DNA of 64,000 bases from Oscillospiraceae bacterium (GTDB lineage: Bacteria > Bacillota > Clostridia > UBA1381 > UMGS1253). The position numbers were made by a program, and so were the translations under genes. Where the stretch lies: assembly GCA_015068725.1 (NCBI GenBank), contig SVKA01000005.1:1-64000 (forward strand), in the 5' to 3' direction. A model generated the notes under the pieces. The model did not search any database. It was not told the DNA's origin and saw nothing but the letters and a program-made list of their open reading frames with translations. Below, in pieces: positions 44,231 through 51,631 of this stretch; within the stretch, counting starts at the first letter, position 1; every line of letters begins with the position of its first letter.

Positions 44231-44959
44231 ATGATATCAGCTTTTGAAAGTGATATTGGACGCATAAGAGGAGAAAATCAGGATTTTTGTTATTCATTTT
44301 CTTTAAAGAATGCGCTTTTTGCTATTGTGGCCGATGGTATGGGCGGCGCAAACGGCGGCTCTGTGGCAAGCAAAATTGCCGTGGAGGCAGTTAAAAAAAC
44401 GATTGAAAAGGATTACGAGGCGTCAATGAGCAAGGGTGCACTTGTTGATATGCTTATTACAAGCGTACGCACTGCAAATATTGAGGTTTTGGAGTATGCA
44501 GCAAAGCATGATTCGCTTGAAGGAATGGGAACGACTCTCGTATTGGCGGCGGTGCGCTCTGATAAGGCAGTGATTTTAAATATAGGCGATAGCAGAGCTT
44601 ATTTTGTTTTTGATAATGAGCTAAGACAGGTAACGAAGGACCAGTCATATGTTCAGCACCTTGTTGACAAAGGCGAGATAAGTGCCGAGGAGGCGAAAAA
44701 TCATCCGAAAAAGAATGTCATAATGCAGGCGGTCGGAACAGGTGATGCGATTTGTCCTGACATATACGAAATTGATTACAACGGGGAAACGATTCTTTTG
44801 TGCTCGGATGGCCTTTATAACAAGGTTGGCGCAGATGATATAATAAAAACTGTAAATGATGAGAGCCTTTCGCCAAAGGACAGAGTAAAAGAGCTTATAC
44901 ATATGGCAAATGATGCGGGCGGCGAGGATAATATCAGTGCGGTTTTGATATGCAAATAA
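44231..44959 (+). CDS. stp: PP2C-family protein serine/threonine phosphatase
   Basis: Removes phosphate from proteins modified by the neighbouring PASTA kinase. About 242 residues with the metal-binding PP2C motifs GRIRGENQD, VADGMGGANGG, LNIGDSRAYF, LLCSDGLYNKV and GGEDNISAVLI. The track start (44159) lies inside rlmN; a GGAGGG site precedes two ATGs, and the second (MISAFESD) has the better 6-nt spacing. It pairs with prkC directly downstream, the usual arrangement. Confidence 0.93.
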   Translation: MISAFESDIGRIRGENQDFCYSFSLKNALFAIVADGMGGANGGSVASKIAVEAVKKTIEKDYEASMSKGALVDMLITSVRTANIEVLEYAAKHDSLEGMGTTLVLAAVRSDKAVILNIGDSRAYFVFDNELRQVTKDQSYVQHLVDKGEISAEEAKNHPKKNVIMQAVGTGDAICPDIYEIDYNGETILLCSDGLYNKVGADDIIKTVNDESLSPKDRVKELIHMANDAGGEDNISAVLICK

Positions 44960-44996
44960 ATTTCTTTTGAATTATAAAAAAGAAAGGGATGGCTTT

Positions 44997-46922
44997 ATGA
45001 TAAATGAAAATATACAAATCGGTACGCTTCTTGATGGCCGATATGAAATAATAGAAAAAATCGGCACGGGAGGAATGGCAGAGGTATATAAGGCGAAATG
45101 CCTTCTTCTCAACAGACTTGTGGCAATAAAAGCGCTAAAATCCGAGTTTTCGGGAGATGAGGATTTTGTGCATCGTTTCGAGGTCGAGGCGCAGGCAGCA
45201 GCAAGCCTTTCACATCCGAATATCGTATCGGTATACGATGTTGGCACAGGATTTGGAAGACATTATATTGTTATGGAGCTTGCAGAGGGTATTACCTTAA
45301 AGGAATATATCGCAAAAAACGGACCTCTGGAATGGAGAGAGGCGGCAGCCTTTGCAGCGCAGATTTGCTCGGGGCTTGAATGTGCGCACAAAAAGGGAAT
45401 CATTCACCGCGACATAAAGCCGCATAATATTATAGTAACAAAAAACGGCGTTGCAAAGGTAACTGATTTTGGTATTGCGCGTGCGGCAACCTCGTCGACG
45501 ATGGTTGCTGACAGCTCGGTAATCGGTTCGGCGCACTATTTGTCGCCCGAGCAGGCGCGTGGCGGATATACAGATGCGAAAACTGATATATACTCGGTTG
45601 GCATTACACTCTATGAGATGCTTACAGGTCGCGTTCCGTTTGACTCGGAAAGCGCTGTTTCGGTTGCTATGATGCATGTATCACAAAAACCTGCTTCGCC
45701 GAGAGATATAAATCCCCAGATACCTGAGGATATAGAAAAAATTACCTTAAAGGCTATGAGCAAGGAACAGAATATGCGTTATCAGAGCGCAGGCGAAATG
45801 GTAGAGGACATTAATGCTGCGTTGGCGAATTTGCCAATTTCGGTATATGATGACTTTGATGATGTAAAAACGCCAGACGCAGAAGGTGATAATATGTCAA
45901 AACACAAAAGAAGTGCCGCTAAAACTAAAAAGAGAAAAAAATCCGGCAAAGCAAAGATAGCGTATACAAAAAGCGAAAAACGCATGATAGCTTTTGCTGT
46001 GCTTGCTGCTATTGTGTTGCTTGGCATTGTAGGTATTGCATTTATGTCGTTTTTTGGTGGCTTTGGCTCATCACAATGGGATGAAACGGTTGTGCCTGCA
46101 ATCGAGGGGCAAAAGCTTGAAGATGCACAAAAGCTTTTGAAAAAAGCAAAGCTTGAGATTGATATTGAGGAGCAGATTGCTTCTGTGCAGTATGAAAAGG
46201 ACATTATAATTTCTCAGGAGCCTGCGGCGGAAAGAAGCGTAAAAAAAGGCTCTAAGGTGAGAGTAAAGGTCAGCGTGGGTATTGGTGCACAGGTTTTGGT
46301 GCCCAATGTGGTAAGCTATGAAAAAGAGAATGCAAAGGCTACTCTTGAAAATGCGGGCTTTGTAGTTGTAATGACGGAAGAGGAAAGCGAAACTGTACCG
46401 GTATCAAGCGTAATACGTCAGATTCCGGGTCCTGGCAGCGAAGCGAAAACGGGCGACACCGTGCGCCTTTATATAAGTACAAAAATAAAGCCTGAGCAGG
46501 CGAGTGTGCCAAATGTAATAGGCAAGTCTTTGGCGCAGGCGAAAAATGATATCGAGGCTGCGGGATTTGTAGTGGGTAATGTTGCCGAGGTTGAATCGGA
46601 TAAAAGCGTAGGAAGCGTAATAGAGCAAAGCCCCAGAGCAAATGAGATGGCGGATAAAAAGAGTGCGATAGCACTTAATGTGAGTAAGGGAACAAGCGCT
46701 ACGCCTACACCGGCGCCGAAGGTTAAAACAATAAGTCTTCCCGTTCCGCAAAACAAAGAAGCTACACAAATACGAATAGTAGCAAACGGAAAACAGATAC
46801 ACGATGCACTTCATCATAAAAACGAGATAAGCTTTGATATACAGGTAACGGGCAGAAGCACCGCTACGCTCGAAATCTATCACGACTCAAATCTTGTTGG
46901 AACGCAAACTATTAATTTTTAA
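44997..46922 (+). CDS. prkC: PASTA-domain Ser/Thr protein kinase
   Basis: Membrane kinase that senses peptidoglycan fragments or lipid II and phosphorylates division, wall and translation proteins. About 641 residues. The kinase domain (about 12-270) has GTGGMAEVY, VAIKALK, HRDIKPHN and DFGIA. A basic linker and a membrane segment near 335-355 (AFAVLAAIVLLGIVGIAF) follow, then three extracellular PASTA repeats (each starting VPAIEG, VPNVVS or VPNVIG). A Thr/Pro-rich spacer and a further beta-type domain of about 65 residues at the C-terminus are less usual. Start chosen at MINENIQIG after AAAGGG; the track TTG ten codons earlier has no site. Confidence 0.95.
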   Translation: MINENIQIGTLLDGRYEIIEKIGTGGMAEVYKAKCLLLNRLVAIKALKSEFSGDEDFVHRFEVEAQAAASLSHPNIVSVYDVGTGFGRHYIVMELAEGITLKEYIAKNGPLEWREAAAFAAQICSGLECAHKKGIIHRDIKPHNIIVTKNGVAKVTDFGIARAATSSTMVADSSVIGSAHYLSPEQARGGYTDAKTDIYSVGITLYEMLTGRVPFDSESAVSVAMMHVSQKPASPRDINPQIPEDIEKITLKAMSKEQNMRYQSAGEMVEDINAALANLPISVYDDFDDVKTPDAEGDNMSKHKRSAAKTKKRKKSGKAKIAYTKSEKRMIAFAVLAAIVLLGIVGIAFMSFFGGFGSSQWDETVVPAIEGQKLEDAQKLLKKAKLEIDIEEQIASVQYEKDIIISQEPAAERSVKKGSKVRVKVSVGIGAQVLVPNVVSYEKENAKATLENAGFVVVMTEEESETVPVSSVIRQIPGPGSEAKTGDTVRLYISTKIKPEQASVPNVIGKSLAQAKNDIEAAGFVVGNVAEVESDKSVGSVIEQSPRANEMADKKSAIALNVSKGTSATPTPAPKVKTISLPVPQNKEATQIRIVANGKQIHDALHHKNEISFDIQVTGRSTATLEIYHDSNLVGTQTINF

Positions 46923-46939
46923 CCTGAGGGGGCATTTTT

Positions 46940-47803
46940 ACGACAGGAGTAATCGTTAAAGGAATAGGCGGATTTTACTATATCAAGACGCCTGAAGGGC
47001 TTTATGAATGTAAGGCGCGAGGAAAATTCAGAAAAGACGGCATAGTTTTAATGGTGGGCGACTATGTTGATGTTGAAATTAAAAACGGTAAGGGCAGTAT
47101 AGAAAATATACACCCTCGAAGCTCGATGCTTATACGCCCTGCCGTAGCAAATATAAATCAGCTTGTTGTGGTTTGCGCTCTTGCATCGCCGCAGCCGCAT
47201 CCCGCTTTGATTGACAGCTTTCTTATAATGGGGCATCATAGCGGACTGGATACAGTTTTGTGCTTTAATAAATCCGATTTGGAGCACACAGAAGAGATAA
47301 AAAAAGCATATCGGGATGCGGGTTGTAAAATTGTTGTTACAAGCACACAGACGGGCGAGGGCGTTGATGAATTAAGAGAGCTTCTGACGGGGAAAATAAC
47401 GGCGTTTGCCGGAAACTCGGGCGTGGGAAAATCGAGCCTTTTAAATGCACTCGGCGTTTCGTATGAGCTTGAAACAGGAGCGGTGAGTAAAAAAATTCAG
47501 CGCGGGCGTCATACGACGCGTCATGTGGAGCTTTTAGAGCTTGATAATGGCGCATTGGTGCTTGATACACCGGGATTTTCGAGCTTTGAGATGCCAAAGA
47601 TACGTGCAGGAGAGCTTGAAAACTATTTTGCGGAGTTTGAGCCGTATCTTGGAAGATGCAAATTTCGCGGATGCTCGCATACGGGAGAGCCGGGTTGCGC
47701 GGTGATTGATGCCGTTTTAAAGGGCGAGATTTCAAAAATGCGCCACGAGAGCTATAAGAGTCTTTACGAGCAGCAAAAAAAGCTTAAAGAATGGGAAATA
47801 TAG
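46940..47803 (+). CDS. rsgA: ribosome small-subunit GTPase RsgA, non-canonical start
   Basis: Circularly permuted GTPase that acts late in 30S assembly. Motifs come in permuted order: G4 CFNKSD, G1 GNSGVGKSS, G3 DTPGF, then a C-terminal zinc knuckle (CKFRGCSH, then C in GEPGC). The track begins at ATG 47051, which would remove the N-terminal OB fold. The frame is open back to a TGA at 46925 and encodes a normal RsgA N-terminus (TGVIVKGIGGFYYIKTPEG), but contains no ATG, GTG or TTG. ACG at 46940 lies 7 nt after GAGGGGG and where homologues have ATG, so I take it as the start (287 aa, normal length). ATT at 46934 is another option. It could also be a sequencing error. Confidence 0.85.
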   Translation, partial: TTGVIVKGIGGFYYIKTPEGLYECKARGKFRKDGIVLMVGDYVDVEIKNGKGSIENIHPRSSMLIRPAVANINQLVVVCALASPQPHPALIDSFLIMGHHSGLDTVLCFNKSDLEHTEEIKKAYRDAGCKIVVTSTQTGEGVDELRELLTGKITAFAGNSGVGKSSLLNALGVSYELETGAVSKKIQRGRHTTRHVELLELDNGALVLDTPGFSSFEMPKIRAGELENYFAEFEPYLGRCKFRGCSHTGEPGCAVIDAVLKGEISKMRHESYKSLYEQQKKLKEWEI

Positions 47804-47834
47804 GACGCAGAGGTATAATCAAAGGAGAAGAAAA

Positions 47835-48500
47835 ATGATAAAAATTGCACCATCTATTTTATCGGCGGATTTTTCGTGCCTGAAAGAGCAAATACAGCAA
47901 ATCGAAAAAGGCGGGGCAAAGTATGTTCATATAGACGTAATGGACGGAATGTTTGTACCAAACATTACTATGGGACCTGTTGTTATCGAAAGTATACGAA
48001 AGCATACAGACCTTGTTTTTGACGTTCATTTGATGATTGAAGAGCCTGAAAGATATATAAAAGAGTTTGCCGAGGCGGGCGCAGATATTATAACTGTTCA
48101 TGTCGAGGCGACAAAGGATATCCGCGGCTGTATAGAAAAGATAAAAAGCTTTAAAAAACGTGCGGGTGTGTCTATCAAGCCCGCTACACCCGTAAGCGCC
48201 ATTAAAGATATCCTGGGCGAACTTGATATGGTGCTTGTAATGTCGGTCGAGCCTGGTTTTGGCGGACAAAAGTATATTGACAGTGCCGATGAAAAGCTCC
48301 GTGAGCTAAAAGAGCTTATGCCTGCGGGAACGGACATTTCTGTTGATGGCGGAATAAAGCTTGATAATATTGACCGTGTGATTAAAAACGGTGCAAATAC
48401 TGTTGTTGCAGGAAGCGCGGTTTTTGGTGCAGAAAATATAGAAGAGCAGACAAGACTTTTTGTAGATCTTGCAAATAAAATCGAGGCGCAGTGCGTATGA
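47835..48500 (+). CDS. rpe: ribulose-phosphate 3-epimerase
   Basis: TIM-barrel enzyme of the pentose phosphate pathway that interconverts ribulose- and xylulose-5-phosphate. The 221-residue protein has IAPSILSADFSCL, HIDVMDGMFVPNITMGP with metal-binding His and Asp, VHLMIEEPERYI, VMSVEPGFGGQKYI and DGGIKLDNI. Ribosome site AAAGGAG. Its stop overlaps the thiN start. The rsgA-rpe-thiN order is that of many Firmicutes. Confidence 0.96.
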   Translation: MIKIAPSILSADFSCLKEQIQQIEKGGAKYVHIDVMDGMFVPNITMGPVVIESIRKHTDLVFDVHLMIEEPERYIKEFAEAGADIITVHVEATKDIRGCIEKIKSFKKRAGVSIKPATPVSAIKDILGELDMVLVMSVEPGFGGQKYIDSADEKLRELKELMPAGTDISVDGGIKLDNIDRVIKNGANTVVAGSAVFGAENIEEQTRLFVDLANKIEAQCV

Positions 48501-49117
48501 GAGCGGTTATAATTTGTGGTGGCGATATAGGAAATTATGAACGCGCGAAGGCGTGTATAAAGCCAGGCGATATGATTATATGCGCAGACTCGGGGTATGC
48601 TCATGCAAAAAAAATGAATATAAAGCCCGATGTTGTGCTTGGCGATTTTGACTCATACAAAAAAGATGATGTTATTTGTGATGATATAAAGATTTATCCG
48701 GCAAAAAAGGACTTTACCGATTCAGAAATTGCAGCGGATTATGCACTCAAAAACGGAGCGGATGAAATACTGCTTTTGGCAGCTACGGGAGGACGCCTTG
48801 ACCATACGCTCGCAAATATATATCTTTTAAAAACTATTTCTCAAAGAGGGATTTTTATAAGTATTTTTGATGGAGCGTCAACAACATATTATTTGAGTAA
48901 CGAACTTTCACTAAAGGGTAAAAAGGGTGATTTGCTATCGCTTGTTCCGTTCTCAGAGGCATCTGATATCACTACATGGGGGCTTGAATATGCTTTGTCA
49001 AAACAGCCGCTTCCAAGTACGGGAGTGAGCAACGTATTTATATGTGATGGGGTAAAAATTAAAATTGGTTCGGGAGAGGCGATTGCCATACATACTCCAA
49101 ATGGGCATGTCATATGA
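48497..49117 (+). CDS. thiN: thiamine pyrophosphokinase
   Basis: Converts thiamine to thiamine diphosphate with ATP. The 206-residue protein has the family marks ADSGYAHAKKMNIKPDVVLGDFDS, YPAKKDFTDSEIA, LLLAATGGRLDHTLAN and a C-terminal beta domain. The ATG overlaps the rpe stop (ATGA); the track GTG two codons earlier is the other option. It is the last gene of the long operon and is followed by a terminator. Confidence 0.92.
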   Translation: MRAVIICGGDIGNYERAKACIKPGDMIICADSGYAHAKKMNIKPDVVLGDFDSYKKDDVICDDIKIYPAKKDFTDSEIAADYALKNGADEILLLAATGGRLDHTLANIYLLKTISQRGIFISIFDGASTTYYLSNELSLKGKKGDLLSLVPFSEASDITTWGLEYALSKQPLPSTGVSNVFICDGVKIKIGSGEAIAIHTPNGHVI

Positions 49118-49142
49118 TGGAAAATATTTAGTTGTGTCGCAA

Positions 49143-49187
49143 AAAAAGACTGTGATGAAACAAATTTGTTTTGTCGCAGTCTTTTTA
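49143..49187 (+). terminator. terminator of the yicC-thiN operon
   Basis: A long imperfect stem (outer arms AAAAAGACTG / CAGTCTTTTT, inner AACAAA / TTTGTT) spans about 44 nt and ends in five T. It divides this operon from the dcw cluster. Confidence 0.78.
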
Positions 49188-49295
49188 TGTTGTTGGCGTA
49201 TGGGTGCAAAATGCACGAAAACTTTATACAAAAATTGTATATTATCACATACGGCAAAAAATTTTTAAAAAAAATTTAAAAAAATTTTAAAAAAA
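49188..49295. promoter_or_regulatory. phased A-tracts upstream of the dcw promoter
   Basis: No gene lies in the 308-nt gap before mraZ. After the terminator, four A-runs of 6-8 bases centred near 49258, 49270, 49281 and 49292 recur about every 11 bp, right up to the -35 of the first promoter. Such phasing produces intrinsic DNA bending and can act as an UP element. The role here is inferred. Confidence 0.5.
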
Positions 49296-49298
49296 CTA

Positions 49299-49327
49299 TT
49301 GAAAAATATACGTAAATCGTGTAAAAT
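49299..49327 (+). promoter_or_regulatory. dcw promoter P1
   Basis: TTGAAA and TAAAAT are separated by 17 bp, immediately downstream of the phased A-tracts. The leader to mraZ would be about 92 nt and include the MraZ boxes. Confidence 0.65.
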
Positions 49328-49345
49328 TTGAGTTACAAAGGGGAA

Positions 49346-49371
49346 AAAGTGTTATAAAGTGGTTGCAAGTG
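49346..49371 (+). promoter_or_regulatory. MraZ-box repeats (operator)
   Basis: Three copies of (A/C)AAGTG start exactly 10 bp apart at 49346, 49356 and 49366. MraZ is known to bind short G-containing repeats with 10-bp periodicity upstream of its own operon (AAGTG-type in Mollicutes, TGGGN in E. coli). The third copy overlaps the -35 of P2, so MraZ should repress P2 and hinder transcription from P1. Confidence 0.75.
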
Positions 49372-49391
49372 GTTAAAAACTATGTTAAAAT
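49363..49391 (+). promoter_or_regulatory. dcw promoter P2
   Basis: TTGCAA and TAAAAT are separated by 17 bp. The -35 overlaps the last MraZ repeat. The transcript would begin about 28 nt before the mraZ TTG. Confidence 0.68.
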
Positions 49392-49425
49392 AGTATTACA
49401 ATCGCCAAAGGTGAGGTGAGTTAGC

Positions 49426-49866
49426 TTGTTTATAGGCGAATACAGTCACAATATAGATGCCAAAGGCAGAATGATTGTTCCGTCCAAATTCAGAAAAGAC
49501 GAATTGGGCGAAATTTTCTATGTAACAAAGGGCACGGAAAAATGTCTGTTTGTGTATTCGCGCGATGAATGGGCAAAGTTTGAGGAAAAGCTGTCGAGCC
49601 TTCCAATTACAACAAATCCTCAGGCGGGAGCATTTGCAAGATTCTTTCTTTCGGGCGCTGTTGAATGTGAAGTGGACAAACTTGGAAGAATAAATATTCC
49701 TTTGTATTTAAGAGAGTATGCAAACATTGAAAAGGATGTCAAGGTTCTTGGCGTAAGAAGCCGTATGGAAATTTGGGATTCGAAGACATGGAGCGAATAC
49801 TGTGAAAAGGAAATTACACTTGAAAACGTACTTGACAGTATGGGCTCAATCGGAATGGACTTTTAG
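49426..49866 (+). CDS. mraZ: MraZ transcriptional regulator
   Basis: First gene of the dcw cluster. It encodes a ring-forming DNA-binding protein with two AbrB-like (SpoVT/MraZ) folds that represses its own operon. The 146-residue protein has FIGEYSHNIDAKGRMIVPSKFR in the first half and CEVDKLGRINIPLYLREYA in the second; both carry the DxKGR/DxLGR-type turn. The start is a TTG supported by GGTGAGGTGAG 5-6 nt upstream and by the conserved N-terminus. Its operator is visible directly upstream. Confidence 0.95.
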   Translation: MFIGEYSHNIDAKGRMIVPSKFRKDELGEIFYVTKGTEKCLFVYSRDEWAKFEEKLSSLPITTNPQAGAFARFFLSGAVECEVDKLGRINIPLYLREYANIEKDVKVLGVRSRMEIWDSKTWSEYCEKEITLENVLDSMGSIGMDF

Positions 49867-49879
49867 GCGGTGATGCATA

Positions 49880-50815
49880 GTGGAGTTTAAGCATATACCC
49901 GTTATGCATGATGAATGTATAAAATATCTTGATATAAAGCCTGATGGCATTTATGTTGATGGCACGCTCGGAGGAGCAGGGCACAGTAGCTCAATCGCCG
50001 CACATCTTTCGCAGGATGGTCGTCTTATTGGAATTGACCGTGATGACAATGCCATAAAAGCCGCAAGTGAGCGCCTTCGGGAGTTTGGCGAGCGGGTTTG
50101 TATTGTAAAAAATAACTTTAAAAATATAAATGAAGTTTTAGATAACCTTGGAATTGACAAAATAGATGGAGCACTTCTTGATTTGGGAGTATCTTCTCAT
50201 CAGCTCGATGAAGCAAGCCGTGGTTTTAGCTATATGAAGGATGCACCGCTCGATATGAGAATGGACAGGTCGGCAGAGCTTAGCGCATATGAGGTTGTAA
50301 ATAATTACGCCGAGGAGCGCCTTTGTGAAATCATTTTCAAATATGGCGAGGAGCGCTGGGCAAAAAGAGTGGCAAAGTTTATCGTAGATAAACGAGCAAT
50401 AAAGCCGATAAATACGACGCTCGAGCTTGTGTCGGTTATAAACGCCGCAATTCCAAAGGGTGCCCGTATGACAGGCGGCAACGCCGCAAAGCGTACATTT
50501 CAGGCAATAAGAATTGAGGTAAACGGCGAGCTTGAAATCTTAAAAGGCGCAGTAAACGATTTTGTTTCAAGGCTGAAAACGGGCGGAAGGCTTTTGGTAA
50601 TTACCTTCCATTCGCTTGAGGACAGAATAATAAAGGAAGAGTTTTTATCGCTCGCGTCGGGATGCACTTGTCCGAAGGAGTTTCCCGTTTGCGTGTGCGG
50701 CAATAAGCCAAAGGTAAAGGTGCTTACGGGCAAGCCTGCCATAGCATCTGATGAAGAGCTTTTAAACAATTCGCGCTCAAAGAGTGCAAAGCTTCGGGTT
50801 ATAGAAAAGCTTTGA
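49880..50815 (+). CDS. rsmH: 16S rRNA (cytosine-1402-N4)-methyltransferase RsmH
   Basis: Methylates a cytosine in the decoding centre of 16S rRNA (older name MraW). The 311-residue protein has HIPVMHDE at its start, [10 protein letters not shown] (SAM loop), [20 protein letters not shown] and [18 protein letters not shown]. The start is a GTG with a GGCGGTGATG region upstream. It follows mraZ with a 13-nt gap. Confidence 0.96.
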   Translation: MEFKHIPVMHDECIKYLDIKPDGIYVDGTLGGAGHSSSIAAHLSQDGRLIGIDRDDNAIKAASERLREFGERVCIVKNNFKNINEVLDNLGIDKIDGALLDLGVSSHQLDEASRGFSYMKDAPLDMRMDRSAELSAYEVVNNYAEERLCEIIFKYGEERWAKRVAKFIVDKRAIKPINTTLELVSVINAAIPKGARMTGGNAAKRTFQAIRIEVNGELEILKGAVNDFVSRLKTGGRLLVITFHSLEDRIIKEEFLSLASGCTCPKEFPVCVCGNKPKVKVLTGKPAIASDEELLNNSRSKSAKLRVIEKL

Positions 50816-50885
50816 TAAATACATATGATATAAATCTTTAAAAAATACCGATATACACAAAAATTTTTAAGGGAGGTCGCAAACA

Positions 50886-51383
50886 GTGCGTACAAACGGA
50901 AATCTTGCACTTCAACCCGCTTATAAGCCGCAGTATCAGCCTAAGCAGGCGGATTTGAGAAGAAAAGCTGAAGTTATGCGTGCCGAAAAATCGCGCGTGA
51001 AAGCAAAAAATGTAAATGTTGCGGTTGCTATATTTTATATGGCAATTATATTTGCAGTAGCTTTTTGTCTTGTAAGCCGCGAGGTAAGCCTTTATGAAAA
51101 AAGCAGCCAGATAAACCGTCTTGAAAATCGTCTTGAACAGGCGCAGAGCGAAACAAAGCAGGCACAGATTGCGGCTGAGAGGGTAATTGATTTAAATAAG
51201 CTCGAAGAAGCTGCAGCGACCAAATTTGCAATGAGTAGACCCGAAAGAACTCAGACAGTGTACATAAACATACAAAAAAGCGATTATGTTGAAAAGGCGG
51301 CGCAGAGAAATGTCAGCGTCGAGCTTGCCCAGAATATACAAGGCAGCATAAAAAATCTTTTTGGTATATTTGGAGTTAACTGA
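50886..51383 (+). CDS. ftsL: FtsL-like cell-division protein
   Basis: Bitopic membrane protein of the divisome that partners with DivIB/FtsQ, DivIC/FtsB and the transpeptidase. 165 residues: a basic cytoplasmic part (1-43), one membrane segment (about 46-66, VAVAIFYMAIIFAVAFCLV), then a heptad coiled coil (about 70-105, INRLENRLEQAQSETKQ) and a tail. The assignment rests on size, topology and place between rsmH and the transpeptidase gene, since FtsL sequences are poorly conserved. GTG start after GGGAGG. It is longer than typical FtsL (about 100-120 aa). Confidence 0.82.
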   Translation: MRTNGNLALQPAYKPQYQPKQADLRRKAEVMRAEKSRVKAKNVNVAVAIFYMAIIFAVAFCLVSREVSLYEKSSQINRLENRLEQAQSETKQAQIAAERVIDLNKLEEAAATKFAMSRPERTQTVYINIQKSDYVEKAAQRNVSVELAQNIQGSIKNLFGIFGVN

Positions 51384-51431
51384 TATTATATTATAATAGC
51401 AAATAAATCCATTTTAAAAAGCAACTTTGGA

Positions 51432-51486
51432 AAGTGAGGCCCTGAAGTGATTTAGAAAAAGTAAATCTCTTGGTCTCGCTTTTTGT
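51432..51486 (+). terminator. terminator-like hairpin inside the dcw cluster
   Basis: A 10-bp stem with two G-U pairs (AAGTGAGGCC / GGTCTCGCTT), a 3-nt bulge and an inner stem (AAGTGATTTA / TAAATCTCTT, one mismatch) with a 7-nt loop are followed by TTTTGTTAT. It lies about 50 nt after the ftsL stop, in the 248-nt gap before the transpeptidase gene. It may stop part of the transcripts after ftsL. Confidence 0.6.
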
Positions 51487-51523
51487 TATAAAGCATAAAA
51501 TTTGTATGCATAAAAAACAAGCA

Positions 51524-51571
51524 AAAGCAAAGTATTTTTGCGTTTTTAAGGCGCAAAAGGTGTTTTGCTTT
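51524..51571 (+). other. second long hairpin before the transpeptidase gene
   Basis: AAAGCAAA pairs with TTTGCTTT and, inside, TTTTGCG with CGCAAAA, joined by G-U and A-U pairs, giving a nearly continuous stem of about 19 bp with a 9-nt loop. It directly precedes the candidate promoter of the next gene. Function unknown; it may be a terminator remnant or processing site. Confidence 0.4.
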
Positions 51572-51573
51572 AT

Positions 51574-51601
51574 TTGCATTTCTATTAATATTTGGTAAAA
51601 T
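51574..51601 (+). promoter_or_regulatory. candidate internal promoter of the transpeptidase gene
   Basis: TTGCAT and TAAAAT are separated by 16 bp, about 30 bp before the ATG and downstream of both hairpins. It would let the pbp-mur genes be transcribed independently of mraZ control. Confidence 0.5.
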
Positions 51602-51631
51602 TTTGCGCTATGACGGTTTGGAGGTAGGACG

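Noticed and set aside
47051-47803. rsgA starting at ATG 47051
   Set aside because: This start removes the conserved OB-fold N-terminus, which is plainly encoded upstream in the same frame.
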